DNA of 50,912 nt from Fimbriimonadales bacterium (GTDB taxonomy: Bacteria; Armatimonadota; Fimbriimonadia; Fimbriimonadales; ATM1). Under the pieces are notes generated by a model that saw only the letters and a program-made list of their open reading frames with translations, did not search any database and was not told the origin of the DNA. The stretch spans positions 64,001-114,912 of the forward strand of contig JAHCHL010000011.1 of assembly GCA_026129745.1 (NCBI GenBank). Direction: 5' to 3'. The position numbers were made by a program, and so were the translations under genes. Positions 7,291-16,880 of the stretch are shown piece after piece. Each line of letters starts with the position of its first letter. Position 1 is the first letter of the stretch.

Positions 7291-9192
7291 ATGCCGAAGC
7301 GCTTTTACACGACAACTGCAATCTATTACGTAAACAGTGCGCCGCACATCGGTTCTGCCCAAGAAGCTGTCATTGCCGATGTGGTCGCTCGGTTTCAACG
7401 CATGTTGCGCGGTGATGCTTACTTCCTAACGGGTACCGATGAAAACGCCACCAAAGTGTTCGAAGCTGCTCAGGCTTCAGGCAAAGATCCGCATCGATTT
7501 GTCGACGAGGTTGCAGGAGAATTCAAGCGTGTTTTCGATGCGATGCATTTGAGTTATGACGACTTCATTCGAACAACCGAAGATCGGCATATTTCGGTGG
7601 TGCAAGAAGTCTTTCGCCGATTGCAAGAGTCCGGATACATTTACAAAGGCGAATACGAAGGTTGGTACGACGTTCGCACGGAGACATTCTATAAAGAATC
7701 GGAATTAGTCGATGGAAAAAGCCCTGAAGGGAACGATGTCAGGTGGGTCAAAGAAGAGAACTACTTCTTCAAACTTTCGGCGTTTCAAGACAAGATTTTG
7801 GCTCATATCGAAGCGAATCCCGAGTTCATTCTGCCGGAAGTTAGGAAAAATGAAGTTGTCTCTTTCATCAATCAAGGACTGCGCGATGCGTGCATCACCC
7901 GCGCATCCACGGGATGGGGAATACCTGTTCCTGGGGATGAGTCCCAGGTCATTTATGTTTGGTTCGATGCGCTGATCAACTATATCTCTGCGATCGGATG
8001 GCCGGATGGAAACTGGCAAGAGTTCTGGCCGGCCGACATGCAGCTTGTCGGCAAAGACATTCTGGTTCGTTTTCATGCGACACTTTGGCCTGCGATGCTC
8101 ATGGGACTGCGATTGCCATTGCCAAAAACGCTGGTCGGACATGGCTGGACGCTGATGGGCCAAGAGAAGATCAGTAAGTCGACAGGAAACGTGGTCGCGC
8201 CGCTCGATCTCGCCCAAACGCTTGTCGATAGGAATGCATGCGATCTCGATCTCGCTGTAGACGCAGTTCGCTACTACATGATGCGGATCGCTCCCTATGA
8301 ATCCGATTCGACTTTTACATTCGATGATTTCGACCTGAAATTCAATACGGAGTTAGTCAACGACATTTCCAATGGCATCCATCGCGTCATTTCGATGACC
8401 CACAGCTTTTGCGAAGGCGTGATACCAAACGGACGAATCGACAGGAACGTCGCGGACCAAGTTCAAGCGATCGCAAACGGCTTTGAAGATGCGATGGCGC
8501 GCTACCGGGTCGACGAAGCAAGCGCGAAGATTCCCGCCATCGCCAGTGTGCTAAACCAACTGATCGATACGGAAAAGCCCTGGGAGCTCAAGAAGAACGC
8601 AGATCCACGGCTTGATGACGTGATGGTGACGCTGGCGTATATCGTTCGAGCGATAGAGGGTTTGCTGCGTCCGATTGCGCCGGTTTTGGCAGACCGAATT
8701 TGCGGGCTGCTCAATCTTCCGCCGACGGAGCGATGGGAGCAGATCGGAGCACTCGATGCGTTACCAGCGAATCATGCGATCCAGAAGCCGACGCCACTCT
8801 TAGTGAGGCTTGAGAAGCAACAAAAGGAACAACACAAGATGGATACGAAGCTGCAGCCGAGTGAAGATGTGATTTCGATCGAAGACTTTATGAAGGTGAA
8901 ACTGCAAATAGCGAGAGTGCTGGACGCTCACAAGGTCGAAGGCGCTGACAAGTTGCTTCGATTAGAATTGATCGTTGGGGAAGAGCGCCGCCAAGTGCTG
9001 GCAGGCATCGCCCAGCAATACTCTCCGGAAGACGTGATCGGCCGCCAAGTGGTCCTAGTGGCGAATCTCGCTCCAAGAAAACTGAGAGGATTCGAGAGCC
9101 AAGGAATGATTCTTGCCGCTGATGCGGAAGACGGCGGAGCGATCTTGCTTATGCCGGACAAAGAGGCGCCCGAAGGCACAAGCGTTCACTAA
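7291..9192 (+). CDS. metG: methionyl-tRNA synthetase with C-terminal tRNA-binding domain
   Basis: Charges initiator and elongator tRNA-Met with methionine. The 633 residues comprise a class I catalytic core with a HIGH-type motif (HIGS, near residues 20-23) and KISKS (293-297). An anticodon-binding helical domain follows, and then a C-terminal OB-fold of the Trbp111/EMAP type from about residue 530 (SIEDFMKVKLQIARVL, RQVLAGIAQQY, NLAPRKLRGFESQGMIL), which dimerises or adds tRNA affinity. The connective region (GWYDVRTETFYKESELV) lacks CxxC knuckles, so this looks like the zinc-free form. There is no ribosome site, and a -10-like TACTAT lies 10 bases upstream. The stop overlaps the sdhB stop on the other strand. 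Confidence 0.97.
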   Translation: MPKRFYTTTAIYYVNSAPHIGSAQEAVIADVVARFQRMLRGDAYFLTGTDENATKVFEAAQASGKDPHRFVDEVAGEFKRVFDAMHLSYDDFIRTTEDRHISVVQEVFRRLQESGYIYKGEYEGWYDVRTETFYKESELVDGKSPEGNDVRWVKEENYFFKLSAFQDKILAHIEANPEFILPEVRKNEVVSFINQGLRDACITRASTGWGIPVPGDESQVIYVWFDALINYISAIGWPDGNWQEFWPADMQLVGKDILVRFHATLWPAMLMGLRLPLPKTLVGHGWTLMGQEKISKSTGNVVAPLDLAQTLVDRNACDLDLAVDAVRYYMMRIAPYESDSTFTFDDFDLKFNTELVNDISNGIHRVISMTHSFCEGVIPNGRIDRNVADQVQAIANGFEDAMARYRVDEASAKIPAIASVLNQLIDTEKPWELKKNADPRLDDVMVTLAYIVRAIEGLLRPIAPVLADRICGLLNLPPTERWEQIGALDALPANHAIQKPTPLLVRLEKQQKEQHKMDTKLQPSEDVISIEDFMKVKLQIARVLDAHKVEGADKLLRLELIVGEERRQVLAGIAQQYSPEDVIGRQVVLVANLAPRKLRGFESQGMILAADAEDGGAILLMPDKEAPEGTSVH

Positions 9193-9920
9193 CGCCTTCT
9201 AAACAACTTCGCAATCGGATCGAAGAAGAGGTCTGCGACACGTTCTTTCAGAGGAATGATCGCATTGTCCGTTATGTGAATATGTTCAGGGCAGACTTCC
9301 GTGCAGCACTTGGTGATGTTGCAGGTGCCAATCCCAGCGTGTTCTTTGAGAAAAGGCCTTCTGTCTGCTGTGTCCAACGGGTGCATTTCAAGAGAAGCGA
9401 ATCGCACCATGTGCCTGGGTCCAAAGAAGATGTCTTTGCGCTGACCGTCACGCAGCACATGGCACACGTCTTGGCACAAGAAGCACTCGATGCATTTGCG
9501 AAACTCCTGGATGCGATCGACGTCGATTTGTTGCATCCGCAACGGTTCGGTACTTCCTTCATCGGCAAGTCGGAGCGGTTCGATCTGCTTCGCAACTTCG
9601 TAGTTCCAGCTGACGTCGGTGACCAGGTCTTTGATAACTGGAAACGTTTTGATAGGCGTAACGACGATCGGCTGATCCTGCGGTAGTTCGTCGATTCGGG
9701 CTTTGCACAGCAACTTCGGTTTTCCGTTGACCTCTCCGCTGCATGAACCGCATTTCGCAGCTTTGCAATTCCATCTGCACGCCAATGAAGGATCTTGATT
9801 CTTTTGAATGGAATGAATGGCGTCCAACACCACCATGCCCGGTGCAGTTTCGACCTTGTAGTCTCGAAACTCGCTGCTCGTGCTGTCGCCGCGAAACACT
9901 CTGAGTGTGACTGTGCTCAT
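9189..9920 (-). CDS. sdhB: succinate dehydrogenase/fumarate reductase iron-sulfur subunit
   Basis: Carries electrons from the flavin of SdhA to the membrane anchor in respiratory complex II. The 243 residues show an N-terminal [2Fe-2S] ferredoxin domain (C52, C57, C60 and C72, spaced CX4CX2CX11C). C-terminal cysteine clusters for the [4Fe-4S] and [3Fe-4S] centres follow (CIECFLCQDVCHVL and CNITKCCTEVCPEHI). Gene order is C-A-B with near-zero gaps. The overall form resembles the mycobacterial Sdh1-type enzyme rather than the E. coli sdhCDAB form. The stop overlaps the metG stop by 4 bases, so transcription converges head-on. Confidence 0.95.
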   Translation of the reverse strand: MSTVTLRVFRGDSTSSEFRDYKVETAPGMVVLDAIHSIQKNQDPSLACRWNCKAAKCGSCSGEVNGKPKLLCKARIDELPQDQPIVVTPIKTFPVIKDLVTDVSWNYEVAKQIEPLRLADEGSTEPLRMQQIDVDRIQEFRKCIECFLCQDVCHVLRDGQRKDIFFGPRHMVRFASLEMHPLDTADRRPFLKEHAGIGTCNITKCCTEVCPEHIHITDNAIIPLKERVADLFFDPIAKLFRRR

Positions 9921-9924
9921 GTCG

Positions 9925-11709
9925 TTAGTCCTTCAAAATCTCCTCTAACTCAGGTGGAATGGTGGGCACTGGTCTCGGTTCGAGCTTCACGGATCCGTTC
10001 TCGAACTTGGCAATGATGTTGTGCTTGGCCCAATACGGGTCCTCGTTAGGGAAGTCGAGCCGCCAGTGGCCGCCCCGACTCTCTTTGCGTTCCAATGCGG
10101 ATCGAATCAACACTTCGCTGCTTGTGAGCATAAAGCGGGCGTCGCGGGCTGCATTCCAGCCAGGATTGAACCGAGTGTCTCCTGGCACACGGATGTCGTC
10201 CAACTTGGATTGCAATTCTCTGACTGTTTGCAACGCCTCGTTGAGGCTTTCTTCTGTTCTTGCGATCATCGCGCACTTTTGCATCGTTTCCTGCAACTCA
10301 GTTTGAATTTCATAGGGACTGACTCCATCGCCCCCTGATAGCGGACGCATGAGAACGTCCAGTTCTTCTTCGATCTGTTCGTTGACTACCGATCCATGCG
10401 AGTTCGCGTTCGCATAATCCCCTGCCGCTTCACCAGCGCGGCGCCCAAACACAAGAATATCGGTTAACGAGTTGCCGCCCAACCGGTTCGCGCCATGCAA
10501 TCCTGCGGCCACTTCGCCTGCCGCATAAAGCCCTGGCAACGAGGTCGCACAAGTGTCGGGCTCTGCTGCAACGCCGCCCATCGCGTAATGGATGGTAGGG
10601 TAGACCTCCATTGGCTCCTTCGTAATGTCGACATCACCCAGGTGCAGGAATTGGTCATACATACTTGGAAGCTTTTTCCTAATGTAATCCGCACCTTTGT
10701 GCGAAATGTCGAGGTAGGCGCCGCCATGTTCGCTGCCCCTTCCTTCTTGAACTTCCTTATAAATAGCGCGCGCGACGACATCTCGCGGCAACAGCTCCGG
10801 CGGCCTCCGGTTGTTTCGTTTGTCATCGACCCACCGTGCCGCTTCATCTGGGTTGTCGGCTGTCTCCGCTCGGAAAAACTCCGGTACATGGTTGAACATG
10901 AACCGTTCGCCTTTTCCGTTCTTTAGCACGCCTCCGTCTCCACGGACTCCTTCGGTCACCAAGATTCCGCGCATGCCGGGCGGCCAAATCATTCCAGTTG
11001 GGTGGAACTGCACCATCTCCATGTCCTGCAATTCCGCGCCAGCATCATAAGCCATGACGACACCGTCGCCAGTCGACTCCCAACTGTTCGACGTGAACTT
11101 GTACATTCGTCCAAAACCGCCGGTCGCAAGCACAATCGCTTTCGCTTTGAAAACGACAAGTTGCCCATCGACTCTGCGATATCCGAATGCACCCACGACT
11201 CTCCCACCTTGAGTCAGCAAACGAGTGAGCGTCGTTTCCATGTGACAGTCGAACCCGAGGCTGACCGCTTTGTCCTGCAACGTCCGAATCAACTCTAATC
11301 CTGTGCGATCCCCTACGTGCGCGAGTCGTCGATACTTGTGGCCACCGAACGCTCGTTGACTGATCAGTCCTTCGGGAGTTCTGTCGAATACCGCGCCATA
11401 TCGTTCGAGTTCGAGAATCCGTTCAGGGGCTTCTTTGGCAAAGATTTCTACGGTTCGCCAGTTGTTGAGAAACTTTCCTCCGCGCATCGTGTCACGAAAA
11501 TGCACTTTCCAGCCGTCTTCGGTGTCGTAATTGGCGAGAGCCGCAGCCGCTCCACCTTCCGCCATGACCGTATGCGCTTTGCCAAGCAGCGACTTCGTGA
11601 CAACACCGACTTTGCAGCCCTTTTCGATTGCACCGATGACGGCTCGCAATCCAGCGCCGCCGGCGCCGATTACCAATACGTCGTACTCGAACGTTTCGTA
11701 GTTGCTCAT
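9925..11709 (-). CDS. sdhA: succinate dehydrogenase/fumarate reductase flavoprotein subunit
   Basis: Oxidises succinate to fumarate, or the reverse, using covalently bound FAD. The 594 residues begin with the dinucleotide fold DVLVIGAGGAGLRAVIGA. The motif GKAHTVMAEGG contains H46, the expected covalent FAD attachment residue. Further landmarks are MVQFHPTGM, the dicarboxylate-binding ILVTEGVRGDGGVL, HYAMGGV and GANRLGGNSL. Spacing is tight: its ATG lies one base after the anchor-subunit stop, and sdhB begins 4 bases after its own stop. Family knowledge does not by itself fix the direction in vivo; as the only complex II operon seen, succinate oxidation is the default assumption. Confidence 0.96.
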   Translation of the reverse strand: MSNYETFEYDVLVIGAGGAGLRAVIGAIEKGCKVGVVTKSLLGKAHTVMAEGGAAAALANYDTEDGWKVHFRDTMRGGKFLNNWRTVEIFAKEAPERILELERYGAVFDRTPEGLISQRAFGGHKYRRLAHVGDRTGLELIRTLQDKAVSLGFDCHMETTLTRLLTQGGRVVGAFGYRRVDGQLVVFKAKAIVLATGGFGRMYKFTSNSWESTGDGVVMAYDAGAELQDMEMVQFHPTGMIWPPGMRGILVTEGVRGDGGVLKNGKGERFMFNHVPEFFRAETADNPDEAARWVDDKRNNRRPPELLPRDVVARAIYKEVQEGRGSEHGGAYLDISHKGADYIRKKLPSMYDQFLHLGDVDITKEPMEVYPTIHYAMGGVAAEPDTCATSLPGLYAAGEVAAGLHGANRLGGNSLTDILVFGRRAGEAAGDYANANSHGSVVNEQIEEELDVLMRPLSGGDGVSPYEIQTELQETMQKCAMIARTEESLNEALQTVRELQSKLDDIRVPGDTRFNPGWNAARDARFMLTSSEVLIRSALERKESRGGHWRLDFPNEDPYWAKHNIIAKFENGSVKLEPRPVPTIPPELEEILKD

Positions 11710-11710
11710 T

Positions 11711-12535
11711 TCAAAACTTCACGAAGACTGGGTCTGCGAACACGCCAGAACAAACCATGCGGACGTAAAGGTCTGCGAAGGCTACTCCAAACAAGCTGGT
11801 CCATGCGAAAAGTGCGTGTCGATCATTCAGAAAAGTCGCTTTGCGCCATAAACCGTATTTCGTTTTGTTGGCAAGCGAACAGCTATAGCAGTTGACTTTT
11901 CCCCCGATGAGGTGTCGGAACGAATGGCATCCGAACGTATATCCGGCAAGAAGCACGACGTTAAGCAGAAGAACCAGCGTGCCGAGACTGATTCCCCAGC
12001 CGTCTATGTACTTCATCGACAATATTACGTCATACGACAAGATGAAGATGAAAGCAAACGCCGCATAGAAAGCATAGCGGTGCAAGTTCTGAATTACGAA
12101 AGGGAACACCTGCTCGCCTCGATAGCTTTTCTTGGTCGTTCCTTTTACGGCGCAAGCGGGAGGGCTGCCGAAGAACGAGCGATAGTAAGCCTTGCGATAG
12201 TAATAGCAAGTCAATCGAAAGCTCAGCGGAAACGGAAGGATGAGAATCGCGGGCGATATGTAATAGCCCATGACGCGCCAATCGACCAAGAACAGCGGAG
12301 AATAGAACGGGCTGAGCAAATGCCCAACTTTGCCATCGAGATACATTTGGCTCTTTTGCCATGCGCCGTTGACCCAAGTCAGTTCGGCAAGAAAGAAGTT
12401 GTTCTCAAACGTGCGGTACGTCGCGTATGCGATGAATCCGGTCAGAACCAGAACTGTCAGAAGCGGTTGAACCCACCAGGCGTCAGTGCGCAATGTTCGA
12501 ACGGATTCGGCGCTCTTGGGAGCGGTCGTGGCCAT
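11711..12535 (-). CDS. sdhC: complex II membrane anchor (cytochrome b-like subunit)
   Basis: A 274-residue membrane protein, first gene of the sdhCAB operon, with AAGGAGGG ribosome site before the ATG. About five hydrophobic helices are visible (near residues 24-42, 90-110, 145-170, 182-200 and 240-260). Histidines such as H152 and H204/H208 are candidates for haem or quinone binding, and four cysteines are grouped in the loop around VNCYSCSLANKTKYG. Its length, single-anchor organisation and C-A-B order resemble the mycobacterial Sdh1 anchor rather than paired SdhC/SdhD. The assignment rests mainly on context plus topology, so the haem count is unknown. Confidence 0.85.
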   Translation of the reverse strand: MATTAPKSAESVRTLRTDAWWVQPLLTVLVLTGFIAYATYRTFENNFFLAELTWVNGAWQKSQMYLDGKVGHLLSPFYSPLFLVDWRVMGYYISPAILILPFPLSFRLTCYYYRKAYYRSFFGSPPACAVKGTTKKSYRGEQVFPFVIQNLHRYAFYAAFAFIFILSYDVILSMKYIDGWGISLGTLVLLLNVVLLAGYTFGCHSFRHLIGGKVNCYSCSLANKTKYGLWRKATFLNDRHALFAWTSLFGVAFADLYVRMVCSGVFADPVFVKF

Positions 12536-12584
12536 GGGCCCTCCTTGGACTGTTGGTGATTGGCAGTTTCAGTCTACCACGCGG

Positions 12585-13625
12585 CTATGCCTGCGGTGCA
12601 GCGACCATGCACATTTCTGCCAGCATCCTCTCAACGGTCTCGCGAGGGCTCGCTTGCGCAAGCTGTCCTTTCAAACGCATGTCCGTTTCCAGCACGAGTC
12701 TAAGCAGTCTCGCAACCTGCCGAAGAGTTAGCCGCCTCGCAAAGCTCGTAGCCTTGCTCCTTGAGAAATCCTTTTGCGCCGCAAGGCTGTATTTGGTGTT
12801 GAGTGACATTTCGGCTTCCGGGGACGTCAGCGGTGTGCGAGCGTCAGCGATCGCTCTCGCTTGATAGATGAGGAGAAGCTGTTTGTGCATTTGCGGCAGC
12901 ACGTTTCTCATCGCGGCTTGCTCGACGGTTGCGGCGCTGCTGATCAAGCGGTCGAGTTGAGCGAGCGCTGGGCCGAGGCGTCCGGAGCAGACTTCGTCCA
13001 ATAACACAAAGACTCGATATTCGCGGCTGGGAATGACAATCTCATTAACATCCGCAATCGATACTGCCCCCTTGGATCGGCATGCTGATAGCAATTTTGA
13101 CAATTCAGAGACAGCCTCAGACAGATCGTCAGAGACAAGGTCGGCCAAATGCTCCGCAGCCTTCGGTTCGAATGCGATTCCCTCTCGCTTTGCGCGATCC
13201 TTGAGGTCTGCGATTACCTTTGCGCGATCAGGTGGGCGAATCTCGATGAGTTGTCCAACCTTTTTCGCGGCATTCTTCAGCGCGACTCCCTTGGCACCAT
13301 CATCGAGGGGTTCGAAAACGAAGACGAGCAATGATGTCTTTGGAACATTGGGCAGCATCGCTGCAATCTGCTCCACGTCGGAATCCCTCAGCCTGTCCGC
13401 CCTCCGCACAACGACTGATCTTTTTGCCGACAGAAACGGAATCGTCGTTGCTGCCTGCACAATCGCTGACGCATCTGCGTCGATTCCATCCAACTCTGCA
13501 TGATCGAAACCGTCAGTCAAGTCGATGCCGGCATCTGTTAAAACTCGACTAAGCTCTTCCTCGATCTGAACAGTGTCTCTACCTGCGATCGCAACTACGG
13601 CGGGAGCTGAAGTTTGTTGTGCCAT
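12585..13625 (-). CDS. holA: DNA polymerase III delta subunit
   Basis: The wrench of the clamp loader, which opens the beta clamp for loading on DNA. The 346 residues have the HolA layout: an N-terminal AAA-like domain (VVAIAGRDTVQIEEEL, then ATTIPFLSAKRSVVVRRADRL, the clamp-binding region), a lid containing LLVFVFEPLDD, and a C-terminal collar with EVCSGRLGPALAQLDRLI and FSRSKATSFARRLTLRQVARLLRLVLETDMRLK. The ATG overlaps the stop of the transglutaminase gene by one base (TAATG). It is therefore translationally coupled as the last gene of the moxR-DUF58-transglutaminase series, an unusual partner for a replication gene. Confidence 0.92.
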   Translation of the reverse strand: MAQQTSAPAVVAIAGRDTVQIEEELSRVLTDAGIDLTDGFDHAELDGIDADASAIVQAATTIPFLSAKRSVVVRRADRLRDSDVEQIAAMLPNVPKTSLLVFVFEPLDDGAKGVALKNAAKKVGQLIEIRPPDRAKVIADLKDRAKREGIAFEPKAAEHLADLVSDDLSEAVSELSKLLSACRSKGAVSIADVNEIVIPSREYRVFVLLDEVCSGRLGPALAQLDRLISSAATVEQAAMRNVLPQMHKQLLLIYQARAIADARTPLTSPEAEMSLNTKYSLAAQKDFSRSKATSFARRLTLRQVARLLRLVLETDMRLKGQLAQASPRETVERMLAEMCMVAAPQA

Positions 13626-15688
13626 TACCGCATTCTTTGTCGTGCTACCAAATCTTTGACCGCTTCGCGGATGTCGCTGATTTGTTCTGGAGTCGGCTCG
13701 TCGATACCATAGAACGCTCGCTCGAACTTTTCAGCGACGGCAAAGACGGGCTCGCCATTTCCAGTGACGTCACGATAAGCCATTGCGTACTGCCTTGTCG
13801 TTTCGGAAGGCATGCGAGGGCGTTTGACTTGCTTTCCGATAACTCGTAGAAAAGTGAGGTAACTCGGGCGAAGCTTGCGATAAACACCGCGAACAGCCGC
13901 CCGGTCCCTCATTGCGCCAATCGTAAATGCAGCGATCAGAATGAGTGCCACAGAACCAAACACGATGGCGGATGCCCTGACCGCCCAAGAAAGCGTGAGG
14001 TTTCCCTCTTCTTCATCCAGCAATGCTCCAACTTCTCCTCCCGGTACTGCTCTCGCCATGTCCGTAACATCGAAGGGTATCCAGCCATATTCCTCGAAAT
14101 GAACTTCTGTCCACATATGCGCATGTCTATCGCGCACTGAGATCCATCCGTTGGAGTCAGGGCTGCCTTCTATTCGATAGCCGACTGCGACTCGCGCATT
14201 GATTCCGTTTGCACGAAGCAGCACGGCAAGCGCGCTTGCAAACAGATCGCAATAGCCTTCCCGAGTGTCGAACAAAAAGGCAGCGACTCGGTCTCGGTCG
14301 CCAGTAATCGCTTCCGCATTCAAGTTGTACATACATTGATCGGCAATGTAATCCATGCAGGCTTGGATGACATCGTAATCCGTTCTGTTGCCTTGCGCGA
14401 GCTCTCGTGCGAGCTCTCTCACCCGAGGATCGATGACGTCTGTATCGCGGTTTGTCGACGGAGACCGTTGACTCGCAGGACGTGCAGATCGCATCATCTC
14501 CGCAGTAGGTCGCTGCCATTGAGCTCTGACAAAAAAAGTCTTCCCATTGGGAAAGCCGTCTGACAACAAAATGAACTGTCTGCGGTCTTGCGAGACGCTG
14601 CCATCGTATTCGAAGCGAATGACCGGGCCTGGAACTGGCGCGTAGGTGTGCCCCCCCGAAGCCGACCGCACGAACATGTCAATAACCTGGCCTCTTTCAA
14701 TGCCTCGTGGCATATCGAACTCGAACACGCGAGCTCTCTCAATATTCGAATTCGGAGCTGTGTCGCTCGGCGCGATCTGCCTGACTACGGGTTGCTGGTT
14801 CCACCCAGTCCTTCGATAAGAGTCATACGCGTGGTAGCGCAAATATGGCGGAAGTGATGAACCTCTCACCTGCAGTATCAGTCTGTTGCTGCTTGTTACT
14901 GGCCCATTTCCGATTGTCCGCTCTGCCCGGACGCCACTTCCTTGTGTAGTCGGCGGCACAGGTGGTTGGATGGTAAAGCTTGGATTGCCGATTGCGGCCC
15001 TTGCGGCTGTTCCTAAGTATGGCGCGACAAACCAGGAGAAACCGGCGACGGCCAAAATGGTGAGAATCGCAAGAAACGGGCCTGCGACGGCACGCCACGG
15101 GCCAATCTGCAAATCATGAAGATCTGTGAATCCTGCTGCTCGTGCATTCGCGTACATGGCCCGCAGATGAAGGCGCGTAAGCAGGACTGCGACGCTTGTC
15201 ATGAACAGGATGAGCGAGATTTCGAAGTAGCCCGATGTGTCGAGCCAGCTCAAGATTCCAAACAGCGCGATGCCAGGAACCGTCATGAACATCATCGGCG
15301 AATCTGACCACAAAAAGAAACTTGCCAAGCACAAGAAAAAGCAAAGGTATGCGGGCACCAATAACCTGAAGTCGAATCCGCCTTCCGGCAGCATCGCGTT
15401 GAGATCACGAAGATAGAAGCCGACAAGCAACGCTACCGCGAACAAAAGCCATGCGCAGTATTGAAACACTTTGTTCGGGCGAATGAGTCTGCGCATCGCA
15501 TAGGAAAACAGCAAGCCCAATGAATAGATCGCCGAAAAGATGATTCCGATCGTTGGCTTTTGAATCGACAATCCAGACATGAACAGCGGAATGATCCCGG
15601 CTGCCGCCAAGACCATATAGTCCAGCGCGTTCGCCTGCAACAGGACGAGTTGCTGTTCTGCGCTAAGCCGCTTTCGTGTCGCTTGCAT
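13625..15688 (-). CDS. membrane transglutaminase-like protein (DUF3488/TgpA type)
   Basis: A 687-residue inner-membrane protein. About six to seven transmembrane helices fill residues 28-240. An external region containing a transglutaminase-like core follows, and one further helix near 575 leads to a cytoplasmic tail (DUF4129-like). The catalytic triad is visible as C480 (EGYCDLFA), H524 (RHAHMWTEV) and D540 (WIPFDVT). Relatives are TgpA of Pseudomonas, whose substrate is unknown. It overlaps the DUF58 gene by 26 bases and the holA start by one, forming the classic MoxR-DUF58-TgpA operon thought to act on periplasmic or envelope proteins. Confidence 0.9.
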   Translation of the reverse strand: MQATRKRLSAEQQLVLLQANALDYMVLAAAGIIPLFMSGLSIQKPTIGIIFSAIYSLGLLFSYAMRRLIRPNKVFQYCAWLLFAVALLVGFYLRDLNAMLPEGGFDFRLLVPAYLCFFLCLASFFLWSDSPMMFMTVPGIALFGILSWLDTSGYFEISLILFMTSVAVLLTRLHLRAMYANARAAGFTDLHDLQIGPWRAVAGPFLAILTILAVAGFSWFVAPYLGTAARAAIGNPSFTIQPPVPPTTQGSGVRAERTIGNGPVTSSNRLILQVRGSSLPPYLRYHAYDSYRRTGWNQQPVVRQIAPSDTAPNSNIERARVFEFDMPRGIERGQVIDMFVRSASGGHTYAPVPGPVIRFEYDGSVSQDRRQFILLSDGFPNGKTFFVRAQWQRPTAEMMRSARPASQRSPSTNRDTDVIDPRVRELARELAQGNRTDYDVIQACMDYIADQCMYNLNAEAITGDRDRVAAFLFDTREGYCDLFASALAVLLRANGINARVAVGYRIEGSPDSNGWISVRDRHAHMWTEVHFEEYGWIPFDVTDMARAVPGGEVGALLDEEEGNLTLSWAVRASAIVFGSVALILIAAFTIGAMRDRAAVRGVYRKLRPSYLTFLRVIGKQVKRPRMPSETTRQYAMAYRDVTGNGEPVFAVAEKFERAFYGIDEPTPEQISDIREAVKDLVARQRMR

Positions 15689-16880
15689 AGGGGTTCTGCA
15701 TCAGACGGATAGCGACAGTCGGTGTCGCAATCTTCGCAAGAAAGTCAGGGTCGGTCGCCGGACGAAATCCCTTACCAATAGAATTTCCCGGGAACTGATC
15801 AGGGTTGTAGATTAATACGACGACGGAAGCCACTGCCGACAGCCTACGAATGGCATCTCCGAGTCCTGGTTCGGCGGCGGCAACCATCAGCACGACGGTC
15901 GAACTTGGCTCAAGCTGATCGACGAGCGAGTCGACCTCGAACGCGAAAGGTTCGGTTCGATTTGCTTCCGCAGATGCGAGCGCATCCGCTACCTGTTCAT
16001 ATCGTATGCCCGCAGAATTGGCGCGATCGAAGTCTACCGGCTCAAGATTCGGAAGCACGATGGGACTGCCCCGCTGCAGCATGATGTCAGCAAGATAAGC
16101 TGCGTGCCCGCACATCGCTTCGAGGGTCGTATACGCTCCCTTTCCTGCCTCCGACCCGCTTGTCTGCTGAATCAACAGCACTAAGTTTGTATTGAATCCC
16201 GTTTCGAACTCCTTCACTTGCATTTCTCCACGCCTTGCGGTCGTTCTCCAATGCACGTAACGAAGCGAATCTCCTGAACGAAACTCACGCACTCCGCGTG
16301 GCTCCAATCCAGGGCCACGATTTCTGCCTTGATCTGCCTGATTGGCTCCCCATCCGCTCAATGCGACGAGGTCCAATCCAAACGGAATTTGCGCCGGATA
16401 AACGGTGAACTCCATTGGGTCGGTCGGATACGTTTTCTCAACGCTGATGATTCCAAGCGAATCCGTGCTTTGAACGCGAATGCTCGACCATCGATACTTT
16501 CCTCGCTTCATAGGTCGAAGCTCATACCGAGTTTCGACGGCTTGCTCAAAATCCGGAGCGACTGGAAGCGGACGCATATCGGCTTGGTGCAGCAAAGTCG
16601 GTGGCAAGTTATCGGTGATGACGAGCAAAGGGCGTCTCAACCTTATCGATGACCACACGCGAATTCGCATTGTAATGAGTTCGCCTGCGACAATCGTTCC
16701 TGGCGCAATTCTTTCGAATCGCAATCCCTTGGTGGCAAGAATCGCTTGCAATCTCATCGTGACGAGCATAAGGAGCATCACTGTGCTCATGTAAAAAAGA
16801 GTCATCGTATTGGTCGCGACGCCGACCACCAGCAGCATCAAGCCGGAAGTCGCGATGGTGAGTACGGTGTAACGGCGCAT
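15663..16880 (-). CDS. DUF58 domain membrane protein
   Basis: A 405-residue protein with two N-terminal transmembrane segments (about 7-45), a beta-rich region, and the DUF58 core RGPGLEPRGVREFRSGDSLRYVHW followed by TTARRGEMQVKEFE (about 205-245). The core is related to von Willebrand factor A domains. DUF58 proteins almost always sit beside MoxR ATPases and are taken to be their partners or substrates in building envelope complexes. Its ATG follows the moxR stop directly, and its last 26 bases overlap the transglutaminase start, indicating coupling. The biochemical role is not known for the family. Confidence 0.9.
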   Translation of the reverse strand: MRRYTVLTIATSGLMLLVVGVATNTMTLFYMSTVMLLMLVTMRLQAILATKGLRFERIAPGTIVAGELITMRIRVWSSIRLRRPLLVITDNLPPTLLHQADMRPLPVAPDFEQAVETRYELRPMKRGKYRWSSIRVQSTDSLGIISVEKTYPTDPMEFTVYPAQIPFGLDLVALSGWGANQADQGRNRGPGLEPRGVREFRSGDSLRYVHWRTTARRGEMQVKEFETGFNTNLVLLIQQTSGSEAGKGAYTTLEAMCGHAAYLADIMLQRGSPIVLPNLEPVDFDRANSAGIRYEQVADALASAEANRTEPFAFEVDSLVDQLEPSSTVVLMVAAAEPGLGDAIRRLSAVASVVVLIYNPDQFPGNSIGKGFRPATDPDFLAKIATPTVAIRLMQNPYASDTKAA

